Positions 47,577 to 58,212 of a DNA stretch of 64,000 bases are shown here, in pieces (within the stretch, counting starts at the first letter, position 1; every line of letters begins with the position of its first letter). A program made the position numbers and the translations under genes. The DNA comes from Metarhizium brunneum (lineage: Eukaryota > Ascomycota > Sordariomycetes > Hypocreales > Clavicipitaceae). The stretch spans positions 5,766,001 through 5,830,000 of the forward strand of contig NC_089423.1 of the NCBI RefSeq assembly GCF_013426205.1, in the 5' to 3' direction. The notes under the pieces are model-generated. The model saw only the letters and a list, made by a program, of their open reading frames with translations. It was not told the DNA's origin and made no database searches.

Positions 47577-49163
47577 CTATGCGGGGTCGGGATTCGTGGT
47601 TCTTAACACCTTCGGTTGCTGGATCCTTCTGGAGTAGTCATGGTCATCGCGCAGTGTGTTGACACTCTCGCGACTGCCGCTGCGTGCGTATAGAGTCTGC
47701 TGGAAAGGATCCATACGAGGGTCAATCTGCAAGGTGCTGCTCCTATTGCCGGTACTACCCGGTGAGCCAGGGGCACGCGACATTTCCGGACGGCCGGAGC
47801 CCATCATCCCCGACGAGCTACCACGTATGCTTGGGTCGTCTTGATAGTCATTTTCTTGTTGTTGCTTCTTCCGTCGGAGGTAGAAGAATATAATGAGACC
47901 GGCCAAAACTAAAATTCCACCAACAACACCAACTACGATTCCAACGATGCCGCCGGTATTCAATCCGCTGTCCTGGACCGAGGCGCCTTGGTTGTCGCCT
48001 GCGGTATGTCCAGTTTCTGTAGGTATTATTGTGACCGTCTTGACTGTCCCGTCAGCAGTCAATGTAGATATGGCCGAAGTCGGCTTGGACGTAGCTTCGG
48101 TCGACTGGGATGGGGTCAGTATCATCGATTGCGTCGTGGGAGTTCTTAGCGAACTCGAGGTCTAGGGGGTAGGCCGTTAGGGTCAGGAGATATAGTGGGC
48201 AAAGGGGGGTGATTGGGCGTGTGGTCAGGGGCATGGAATTTCGATTGGTTGGGGGGGGATGAGGCCCTACAGTGGAAGAAATGCTGCTGCTGCTGCTGCT
48301 GCTACTGATACTGCTACTCGACGTCATGGGCGAAGAGCTAGGAGTAGAAGTAGATGATGGTTTACCCTGCCCGGTCTCAGTCACCAATACCATCAAATTG
48401 GCCTGAAACAGACACAAATGCGGATTTGCCTTGCCAGAAACGCCAGATGCAATATAACGAGACTTGCAAAGACATGAAAGGACAACAAGCAACACTTGAT
48501 TAATGGCATGAAGGACTGCGAGAAAGGTGGACAAGGTATTGCAAAAGGTCGCTCGCCGTGGGGTAAATGACAGGGTCATGCAAGGAGAAATGAGTTGGAT
48601 GACAGAGGGGTGCAGAAAACGGCATGTGAAATTCAATACGGAATAGACGCGGGCGACAGGGAAATACAAGTATGCAGGACAATGAAATGATACTGGGGAA
48701 CTTACCTCGCTTGTAGTACTAGATCCTGCTCCTTTGGTGCCTGAAGGCTGAGCAATATTGAGGAACACATAGCCGTACACACCAGGACCACCACACTTTT
48801 CGTCTGGGTAGCCAGGGCAGCCCAAGCTGCACTTAGACGTTGCGACCTGTGCTGACTTTGCAGGTGTGTAGTTGGAACACCAGCAGCTGTTGGATTGTGT
48901 GATGGCATAGACAAAACCCTGTGGTGTGCAGAGATCATGGCAAAGCCCATTTGTCTGGAACACGCTGAGGTCTAGCTCAGGTTAGTTTTGTCATGCCGGC
49001 TTCAGGTTGAATGAGGTCAATGAAACGTACTCCTATTCATGTCGGCGGTGTTGAGACTTGCACAAATATCGACGTCAATCGCATCGGCAAGACTAACCAG
49101 AGAGGCAGTCATGAGGAGCAGGCGAGCCACGCCGCGGGCGCCTGTCAAGTTGAGAGACGGCAT
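47577..49163 (-). CDS. WSC-domain cell-wall stress sensor-like membrane protein
   Basis: Four exons (49163-49031, 48971-48706, 48402-48271, 48161-47577) give 371 residues. A signal peptide covers residues 1-28. The WSC domain follows with its eight Cys at 34, 55, 59, 74, 76, 92, 96 and 104 and the hallmark 'SNSCWCSNYTPA'. A Ser/Thr-rich, presumably O-mannosylated stalk contains a poly-Ser tract encoded by a CTG-type microsatellite at about 48282-48315. The single transmembrane helix is near 248-271, followed by 'RRKK' and a 95-residue cytosolic tail. This is the plan of Wsc sensors that signal cell-wall damage through Rho1 and the Pkc1 MAP-kinase cascade. Intron 2 is unusually long (303 nt) and open in frame. 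The gene-poor 6.7 kb upstream holds its promoter. Confidence 0.85.
48282..48315 (+). repeat. Trinucleotide (TGC) microsatellite within the WSC gene
   Basis: About eight TGC units, some imperfect, lie in exon 3. On the coding strand they read as AGC codons and give the poly-Ser part of the extracellular stalk, so length changes would alter stalk length. Confidence 0.6.
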
Positions 49164-52100
49164 TGTGACACAATTTTGCGACTAAACAACGATAAGAATC
49201 TAACTGCTGAAGTTAGCTTCCGAGGCATACATATACGAGGCAGGCGAGCAAAGAATCCCGTGTACTCTACAGACTTTGCATGTGGGCAATGGCCACTCAC
49301 TTGGACAGTGTACAGATATCACAAGCGAGACAAAGATGTGATGACGAGATCATCACATAGTACGCCAGACGCTAGGATTCTGCTCAGCAGATCGCGGCCA
49401 TAACAAGACTCAAGACAACACTGAGACTGGAAAGAATCAATTGTTGTGCAGCCGCCAGAGTTCGGGAACAATTGTTCGAATGGCCCCGATCTCAGCCGGT
49501 CCGACCGCGTTTGTCCAACCAGGGCGACAAGAATTAGAAATCAGATGATGCAAATAGTTCCAGTTGATGCACCTTGGAAACAACGGGCGCGTCGTTGAGT
49601 GACCGGCTCAGTCGAGTAAACGATGCCAACGGTATTTTTTTCTCGTCTCAGGGAGCCAAATGCGTTCGGTTCGAAGAGAGTGAAGGAAGCCGGTGCAAAA
49701 ACAAGAGTCCGTGGCAATGCGTTAGATGTATTCGGGGGGGCAAGAAAGCGAGTGGAAGAGTTGAGACAGCGAGAGTAAGAGAAGTGCCAAAGAAGGCAAA
49801 AAGCAAGCAAGAGCAAAAGCAGCAACAACCCAAAAGCAGTCCAAGCTTGGGAACGCAGGCTAAAAGGGCTCGACAACCACGACGATGGTATTCGAAGGTA
49901 TTAGTTCGGGGTCGAGGTCATGTGCATGTGTCCGGCTTGTTTAAGTCGTCTTCGTCGTCTTCGTCTTGGACGGAAACGTGCAGTTGCTCTGGTTTGGTTG
50001 TGGACAAAGACGACACATGTGTGAATGAGCGACTGAACTAGTGTCTCGTTCAGGCGTCCGGTCGCGGTTCACGCCAGGAATGCTGAATGTCGCAAACAGG
50101 GAGGGGGGAGTGGCTCAAATGTTGACCGAGGGACACGGCAATCAAAGCAGAGGGAAATTACAATCCTAGTCCCGAGCCAGCCAGATGCAATTGGAAGCAA
50201 GAAATGCAACCTGGTGATAGAGAGGGGAAGAGGTTTGAAAAGGCGAGCGAGGCTGATGGCCAGAGGAGATGCAGGTAGAAGTGCAAGTGGAGTGGTAGAG
50301 GGTCGATGGTGCAGGCATCAAGGCCAAGAGGGCAAGACCATGATGGGCAAGTCGGCACAGTCCATCGAGCATGGGCATGGGTTCTCGAGTGACGGCGATT
50401 TGGGGTGTGAGTGCTAATACTTGAGACTTGGGCAACTGGACGGAGGGTGTGCGGGCATCTGGAAAGACGATGGACAGCTACGATCAAGGAACTAGTCTTG
50501 CGGACTGGACATGGAGGACAGGACAGCTCAGCTTCCCTCCAGTGACAAAGGCGGCAACCACGACCGACATTGAGTGTTTTAGGAAGGCATGGGCGTGTAT
50601 CCAGCCAGCACCAACTGCACATGCACATGTTGCTCGAAACAATTTGCCTCCGCCGAAAGCAAACACCTCGCCTCTAAACCAGCCAAAGCAGCCAAAGCAC
50701 ATCGGCGTAACGAGCCTGATAAGCGTGACGAGCGCGATGACGGATGCACAGGCAGAGCGACGATTGCCATCAATTCATTTGTATCCACAGTTATCCAGCA
50801 CCCGGCGGGGACGAAACGGAGACCTGACCGGGACTCGACCAGGGAATGATCCAAGGTCAAGCGCTGATTGTCCAACACGAAATGCACCATGTGGTGGGGA
50901 GAAGCCAATGAATTACGCATCGACATCACCATTGCCAAGTCTGCTGGTAAGCAGTACTCCGTAGTATAAATGCAATGCAATTGCCTTTTGGAGATGCTCA
51001 TTATCTCCAACTCCGAACTCCGGAAGGCATATGAAAACAATCAGGACTTTCTCGAGCGGCGACATGTCTCGAGCCATCAGATTGATTTCCCGTGCCAAGA
51101 TACAACGAATGCGTATCCGAACGTGGCTTGTGATACGACTCTCGTACAGAATCCAACAAGAACATACTCCGAATCCTAGGCCGGGTGTTGCTCCATGACG
51201 GGTTAATCAATCTATTGTATGATGATGGGTCTGGATCTCACTCAATCAAAGTTTCGTTTGATAAATATTCGGGCACTTTGAGACATGCTTACCACGCCTC
51301 AACATCAATCGTTTGACACCGAGACCGAGTGCCTTATCAATTCTTTTTGCAAGGCTTATGTGGCATTGTCTTGTGCCTCCCCCGGCCAAAAATGGGAGAC
51401 ATGGCGACAAGTCATTCTGGCTGGCCCGTATCATGATGATGAAGGAAGGCTGCTTTGCTCTAGCTATATCGTGCTCATGATGAGCCTTGATTTTACAAGC
51501 CTTGGCAGCAGCTTTATTCCGTGCCTATCCCTTGAGATCTTCGATTAGAATCTGTTCAGCCACCTCATTCAAAACGAAATCAACAAAAAAAATCATATAC
51601 ATACATACATACCTATCGACGGAGTGCTAGCTTCCGGCATCGTCATAGCTGTCCCACGTTCCCACACCAACCACACTCAAAGCCAACGCGAAGAACGGCA
51701 TGGATGGGTAGCAGCACTATCGACGTGGGTACCCAAGCTTGGAACCAGCCAGCAAACAAGGACGCAGGCTGACAGGGTCAGGCTAGTGTGAGCGAAGCTG
51801 CGCAGTGCTACCAGGGCTCTTTGAAGGCAGATGGCTGTTTGAAGGGCGAGGATTGGCGACAACAGTCTAGTAGTCTGCGTTAGGGCGTCGCGGACCCCTG
51901 GCGACCTAAAGTAAAGAGGTCTTGGTTGACGGTTGAGAGGTGGAGGGCATGGCGTCACCCGCAGCCGACAAAGAGGAGGCAGAAACAGAAAAAGCAAACA
52001 ATACATACATAAAGAAAAGCACGGGCTGGGACGGGATTATCGCCAACCATTGCTGCTTCATCACGTTTGAGGAAAACTCAGTCCACTCGGCTGACTAAGT

Positions 52101-54506
52101 ATTCGTACAGCGCAGAATCAACGTTGACACAGTCACAGATGGAATTGCGGTATGCAGTATGCGGTATGCAATGCATATGCACTTGGGGGGCGATGAGAGC
52201 AGTGAGAGCGTTGATTGATTGATCGTGGCTATGATCCTGCAAACGCCGATCTTGGCTGCGCTTCGGTCACGTACGCTGGAGAGAAACAAGCATACATACA
52301 TGAAGTGAGGAGGCGCCCGATACAACGGTTGACTCTTGCTACATGTGAGTGTTGGCTAGCTGGCTGACTAGCCATTGATTTGTAACCTCTGTTGCTCTCT
52401 TCTGCGATAATGGCCCTTTGCAGCTCTCTGCATCAATTTCCCCAATCTTCACATGGGCGTTTGTTGAACTTTTGTTCAACACACCGAAATCACAGAGTTA
52501 CATGGCCAAAGGTCTCAGGGGCCGCCCGTCCAAGGCGCTCTGCACTCTGTATTGTTTGGGGGTTTGTCTTCGATGCTGCAGCCGCAGCCAAACGTGTGCC
52601 AGAGACATGGTCGAACCCTACATCTAGGCTATCGTGGCGTTGTCTCTGCATGTCATGTTGCAAATCCGTCGGCAGATAAGAAAATTCCAGGACCCTCGCA
52701 GAAACACCAGGCACCATCGGAGTCCGGAAACGCTTCTGTCCTTTAATGAATCGGCACAGGGAGAACAGACACGATTGAAAACAGAGCCGAAATTGGGATT
52801 CGCGCACGTCCCCCAACACCAACATCTATCCACTTGCCACTTTCCACAGAAGTGCATTTATTGACGCCACAAATCGGCGTTGGTGCCGTGCCGAGGTGCC
52901 TGGCGCATAAGTGGATTGACGGACGGAAATAGATTGTTTACAAGACGGCGTGTATCTGTCCTTAGTAATATTGAACCAGCCTCCAGGCTCATGGCCGCTT
53001 TCGTGGCGCGCACATGCTGTTCCCCTTTGTGGTTGAGAACGGCACTGGAATGCCGGAGTTGAGAGCGGTAATTATCACGTCACTCCTCATCGGCGGAGCT
53101 TACGTTTGTTTGGCCAGAACCTCGTCGACTTTTTGAACTGTCGACGCCGCATTTGTTGCTTGACGTGTGGCTTTTTGTCGAATGTGCGAATGGTGTCGGG
53201 CTGCAGGAATACGAGGCCGTCCCGAGTTTTGAAGGCGGCAAGAATCACGCGCTGCGGCGACGCAACCCAATCTCTTTTTCTAGATGGCTTTTGGGTGTAA
53301 AGAGGCTCCCACTCTACGGAGTATGTATGGGCTGGATGGTGCCTTGCCTTGGGTGAAGGTTGTTGGTTAATGGCATCCAGCTAAAGTTTGGGGCCGGGAC
53401 CACAGATCTGGACGTTCATGTCCCTCTCTCTATCCTGGCCTCTTCCTGATTCCAGACCCGTGCGCGAGCTAGCGGCATCTGTAATTAGTGGTAACTTACT
53501 CTGTACAGAACAAGAAGCCCTCTTCATCGTCGACTTCCTCCCCGTTGACCAAAACACCCTTACCCATGATAGCAAAGATGGGCAGGGGGCAGCCGAACCT
53601 TGGCCAGCTGGTTCTCTGACAATGGTTCTCCATCTCCAGCCCGTCTGTTCTCGTCGACCACGCGGATGGGGCGCTAAGACGATTGGTTTCTCATTCACCC
53701 ACTGCAGGGTTCATCCTGGTTCGTCTCCTGTTGGAAAGAAATAGACAGCGTCTATGTATGTACTCGACGGGCGGGTTTTCGATATGGACCAACAAGGTGT
53801 GAGTTGAGTGGAAGTGGGCAACAAAGCTTAATTAAGAATGTACTAGTACTACTATTCACAGCAACTCCAGCACTGTTGTGTTTGTTTCATGGAGAAGTTA
53901 TGGAAGCGCGGGAGTTTACGGTTCGCCGGTTTGATATGCTCGGATAGGAAGATGTGGTGTTGTAGAAGACCAATGTCTATATTCGCGCGCACACACCCCA
54001 GCATACAATACTCTGGCATCTTTGAAGAAACTACTTGTGCCTCGAGGACGATTGGTACTCATATTGGTCCAGCCCCGATTCCGACTGCCGAGCCGCATCA
54101 CAGCGCATGAACAACAGCATGCAGCGCAGACTCTCTGCACCTCTTCCCTGTAACTTGGACGTGCCTACACAACACAATGTCACACGGCTGCGCATACGAG
54201 TATCACACGGACAGTCTTTGCACCAAAGGTGGAGGTAACACGAACACGGCCGTCGTTGCGTATGGAAGCGCGACGCAGCAATCTTGGCACTAGGCATGGA
54301 CGTCTGTATGATGTCGATATGTATGTTTGTACGTATGGTATTGGCCCAGCAAGAGCAAGGACAAGCTTACTCATGGCGATGGAGTGAAGACACCGGATTT
54401 TTCGGATCGAGGCCTGCGGCAATGCGCAAATTCAGACTCAACATGACACGATGCAAGTCAATGTCTCCCGATGGAGGATATCGGGACACAGAAAACTCCA
54501 CATGGT

Positions 54507-54529
54507 GTCACGTAGTGTCACGTAGTGTT
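54507..54529 (+). repeat. 11-bp tandem doublet
   Basis: The unit GTGTCACGTAG occurs twice in direct tandem and then partially a third time. Non-coding; no role evident. Confidence 0.5.
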
Positions 54530-55817
54530 ATCATGGAATGTCGTAAGGGTATGATCCCGCCTGCTCTGCTTCAGTGGTGGCAAGGCAAACGGGATGCAAC
54601 CCAGCAGCTTTTGACACTCGCGAATCTCGTGCGATGCAGATGAGATGCTGCGGCGGATGGCGGTGTGTTACCGATGGGCACGTGCAAATATAGAAGGACT
54701 GTCGAGAGACTAGACGGAGAGAAGTTGGGCACGCAGCGCGTTAGTTATTGGGTAACCTCGGTTCATCCCCCGTGGTTGGTGTTTTTCGTTTTTGAGCCAG
54801 GAGCCTTGGTTGATCCAGAATCGAGAAACGTCGTACGGGGGTGCATTACTAGGGTGCATTGTACTAGTAGTCATTGTTTCTGTCCCAAAGGATCGCGGGA
54901 TTCGGATCGAGCGGCCATTTGCATAAAGGCAACTCGGGAGGTTATCTTGAAAAAGAGTGCAAAGTACCGGAGTTGGAATTGAGATTGAGTTTCTTTGAGA
55001 GAGCCTTGCGGCGAAACTCGTGTGAGACTAGCAAAGCTTAGGTTTGCTGATGGATGCACTCTGCGGATGAAGTGTGCCGGGGAGGGGGGCATCTACAATA
55101 AAAAATTAAATACTAAGTGAAATAAATTGAAAATGAGAGAAATGAGATGATAGGGCGTAGACGAGGTGTGCAGAACATACATGTGTCGGTGGCAGGGAAC
55201 AATGCTTGGTATATAACCGGGCAAGGGTATTATCTGGCCATCAGACCAGGTTATACTTTACATTAAGTACCATGGTGCTGTGGTGTCGCTGGTCTGTGTA
55301 TTTTAATCGACAGGCCAATGTCTCATGCCAGACTGTAATAACCATTGGTTAGATGATTGGTTGACTGATGGTATATAAGTACATAGAGCAGAAGCCGTGT
55401 TTAAATTCGAGTGAAGCTGCTGTAGTGGCCCGTCTTCAATAATTATCCTCGGTAGAGGCCTTGAGTCAGTTTTTACTCTAGATGTTGCTATGTAGTTGCA
55501 ATAGATTTATATCATCTTGGTGAATTTCTTTTTCTTGTCGTGTTTGTCTATCTGGTCGGTCAGCTGCACCTTGCTTCAAAAAGTTTATGTGAGGACATCG
55601 ACAGCAACTCCGCAAACATTGGCTATTTATGCTCTGTTGTAAAGAAAAAAAGAAAACTCCCACCAGAAACATCACATCAAGAATAGCACCCAGTAAATAT
55701 ACCAGAATTTATTTCTCAAACAATCCACCCCTTAAATCATGTCAAACAAGAGACATTAGACCGTCTCGCATCGACTCAAATCCATGCACCACCACCCATC
55801 ATCGTCCCACTTCCGCA

Positions 55818-55857
55818 CCCTCAACCTCAACCTCAACCTCAACCCCATCTTCAACCT
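55818..55857 (+). repeat. Hexanucleotide repeat before the glycosyltransferase
   Basis: About five AACCTC/CTCAAC units, partly imperfect, sit 50-90 bp before the glycosyltransferase start codon, probably in the 5' leader. The unit is pyrimidine-rich, as is common near fungal transcription starts. Confidence 0.55.
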
Positions 55858-55908
55858 CAGCAGCAGCACCTCGTCGCAGCACCAGCGGCGCCGCCACGCC
55901 GTGAAGCC

Positions 55909-57198
55909 ATGAAGATCATCCTCCACTCCCACTTCCCAGCCGGCCACACGTACCCCATGCAAGCCGTCGCCCAGGCCCTCGTCGCCCACGGCCACACCGT
56001 CCTCTGGCTAAGCAACCCGGACAACGAAGCCCGCGTGCTCGCATCAGGCGCCAACTTCATCCCAACCAAGGCCATTGCCGCCCTCGACTCTCCTCTCATC
56101 AAAGCCCACAAAACGGGCCTGTTCGACCAACCCCGGAGCGGCCTCGACCGCCGTCTTCTCGCCCAGGTAGCCGACTACCGCGCCGCGCTGGCCGCCCTCG
56201 ACGCAGACGTGCTGCTGGTAGACGTCCTCCCCCAGGGAGCGCGGGCGCTCTGCCAACTCGGCGAAATACCCACATACGCAACGCTGGGGGTCATCCCGCT
56301 GTACACGTCCGCGCTGGATGCCCCGTTGGCGGCTTCGGGCGCCGCGCCCCCGGCCTCCTGGGCCCGGTGGCTCACCAACGCCGCGAGCCAGCTTGCCGGC
56401 CGCTTTGTACAAGCACCGCTGTTCCTGCGCCCTGCTACGAACCGGCAGAGGCGGGCGCTCGGGCTGCCCGGTCTCCGTCTCGGCGAGCCGCTGGAGGAGT
56501 CGGCGTACAGCCCGCACTTGCACGTCCAGGCGTCGTCTTTGGAGCTCGAATTCAACCAGCTGCCAAACACGGCTGCTCACCGGAAACACACCGTGTTTGT
56601 GGGACCGCTGGTCACGCAGACGGGCACCGAGCTGTCGAGGCTGCCGTCGTGGTGGTCCGGCTTGTCAAGCCAGAACAAGACCATCGTAGGCATAACGCAG
56701 GGGACTCTGGCTATGGACCCGGCTTCGCTTGTTATCCCGTCCATCGAGGCGCTCCAGCATGACGATGGCCTCGCTCTCGTCGTGGTATCGCCTTATGAGG
56801 CGGAGATCCGGTCGAGAACGAGGCGGACCGAGAATGTCTACCACGCGGCGTGGCTGCCGTATGACCTTCTCCTCCCGCGGCTGGCGCTGCTCATCACCAA
56901 CGGCGGGTACGGGAGTATCACGCAGGCATTGTCCCACGGGGTGCCGTTGCTGTGTGCCGGTCAGTCGGAGGACAAGAGGGACACCGCGGCAAGAGTGGCC
57001 TATTCAGGGCTCGGCATTGACCTCAAGACCGATAGCCCGGATGTGGAGAGTGTCAGACAAGCCGCTTATGCGATATTGGGGGATGAGGGCTACAGATCCC
57101 GCGCGAGGGAGATGGGGGATGAGCTTAGTAGGCTAGGGGGCGCAGATGCCGCAGTTGAAGCGCTGGAAGAGCTGGTTCGGAATAATACTGCGTCGTGA
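55909..57198 (+). CDS. UDP-glycosyltransferase, GT1/MGT-like
   Basis: This intronless 429-residue protein starts at the ATG at 55909. It shows the GT-B plan of family GT1. The N-terminal acceptor domain begins 'IILHSHFPAGHTYPMQAVAQAL', with the usual catalytic His in the 'GH' pair at 13. The C-terminal donor domain has 'GITQGTLAMDPASLVIPSI' and 'LLITNGGYGSITQALSHGVP' near residue 330, then 'QSEDKRDTAARVA', which corresponds to the nucleotide-sugar-binding signature. The type resembles bacterial macrolide glycosyltransferases and fungal relatives that glucosylate small hydrophobic molecules. No membrane anchor is visible, so it should be cytosolic. The acceptor is unknown, and no biosynthetic core gene is adjacent. 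GC-rich composition sets it apart from the AT-richer sequence before it. Confidence 0.88.
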   Translation: MKIILHSHFPAGHTYPMQAVAQALVAHGHTVLWLSNPDNEARVLASGANFIPTKAIAALDSPLIKAHKTGLFDQPRSGLDRRLLAQVADYRAALAALDADVLLVDVLPQGARALCQLGEIPTYATLGVIPLYTSALDAPLAASGAAPPASWARWLTNAASQLAGRFVQAPLFLRPATNRQRRALGLPGLRLGEPLEESAYSPHLHVQASSLELEFNQLPNTAAHRKHTVFVGPLVTQTGTELSRLPSWWSGLSSQNKTIVGITQGTLAMDPASLVIPSIEALQHDDGLALVVVSPYEAEIRSRTRRTENVYHAAWLPYDLLLPRLALLITNGGYGSITQALSHGVPLLCAGQSEDKRDTAARVAYSGLGIDLKTDSPDVESVRQAAYAILGDEGYRSRAREMGDELSRLGGADAAVEALEELVRNNTAS

Positions 57199-58212
57199 AT
57201 CCTGATTTGAAATGGAGGACTAATATAGATACACACGACAGCACCCGGCGCTGGTGTTCTTCCAATTTTGGGATGCTGGCTCGTGGCCTCGACTCCTTGG
57301 GTTGTTTATTTTCCCGGCCTAGAACTTTATGAAGGTGTTCTTCGTACTCTGCGCGGGCTCCCACTCCGTTTCATCCTCCTTGGTGGGCAGACTATCAATG
57401 CCAACAGGCGCGGGAAATGGCAATGGCAACGTCCTGATGAGGCCCGGCGGCCTGAGGAGCGACGCGGGATCCCACCACGGAAAAGGCACCGCCGGCCCCG
57501 ACCATGACCATGGAGATGACCATTGAGGTCGTGTTGTTCGTTTGCGCGACGGCCGTCGAGGGGGGGATCCCCACGCCGATGATTTTCAGACAAAGACCAA
57601 AAAGCCGGAGGGCTTTGTAGCAGTGCGTCCAGATGCAGAGTGCGAGCGTGAGTGTGTGGCCGTAGTACACCCAATCTTGATCGCTGCACGGCTTCGCTGC
57701 GAGCACGTACGAGGTCCAGTACAGATCGCGCATTTGGCCAGCCACTAATTGACCATTGATATACCATCAGCGAATGTATTCCGATGAGGACCGCCGCCGA
57801 TGCCAAGGTGCCCGTAGTTTGGATTGCTAGCGCAAGCACCGAGGCCCTTTGTATCTATCAATGATTGGGATAGTATACCGGGTTGTGGCCGATGCATTCC
57901 CGACGGAAGCAGCCTCGTGTTTACGCTTCCTGCTCCATCGCACTATTGGCGTTTTCCACGTCTTGCGCATGCTATTTATTGCCTGAGTTTGTGCCAACCC
58001 AGAATGGGGGGCTGGTGGTGACCGCACGGCAGCCAGTATGAGGGCTCAACATACTCAAGTTGCTTCCGGGTACAAAACTCGGAGGGCTTTCAAGATGGTG
58101 TGGCATGTGCCTGCCAGAGTAGATATCCAGACACGGAGACGCTGGTTTCTGTGTGGAAGCTTGTAGTGTTGGTGTAAATGCACATTACATTTGGTTGGTA
58201 TATTGGCTACAT
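57199..58212. other. Intergenic region holding a possible small gene
   Basis: About 1.0 kb between the glycosyltransferase and ATM1, which converge. A weak candidate for a small membrane protein on the minus strand lies inside (57395-57839). The rest shows no coding signal. Confidence 0.4.
57395..57839 (-). CDS. Possible small three-helix membrane protein (tentative)
   Basis: A two-exon model (57839-57765 and 57691-57395) gives 123 residues. It begins with a hydrophobic segment ('TLASAAVLIGIHSLM') and continues with 'YYGHTLTLALCIWTH' and 'MVISMVMVGAGGAFSVVG', which could be two further helices. The 73-nt intron begins GTATAT and ends AAG; its acceptor is weak, since AAG is uncommon in fungi. 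The frame with the hydrophobic helices is separate from the one with the start, so an intron or frameshift is required. I do not recognise the family. It may equally be a decayed gene or chance. Confidence 0.3.

Larger units (their letters stand above)
49164..55908. other. 6.7-kb gene-poor region between the WSC and glycosyltransferase genes
   Basis: No protein gene could be supported in the longest empty stretch of the window. Near 49745-49860 the plus strand is purine-rich, so the WSC transcript strand is pyrimidine-rich, as in many fungal promoters and 5' leaders. Short simple repeats occur: TACA tetramers at about 51597-51612, an 11-bp doublet at 54507-54529, and AACCTC hexamers at 55818-55857. 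Open frames reach 178 codons but show no domain. Confidence 0.5.

Noticed and set aside
49574..50041. 155-codon plus-strand frame upstream of the WSC gene
   Set aside because: It is Lys/Gln/Ser-rich because it is the complement of a pyrimidine-rich leader or promoter tract; no domain.
50428..50964. 178-codon plus-strand frame in the gene-poor region
   Set aside because: There is no domain, no signal peptide, and a competing frame of similar length on the opposite strand.
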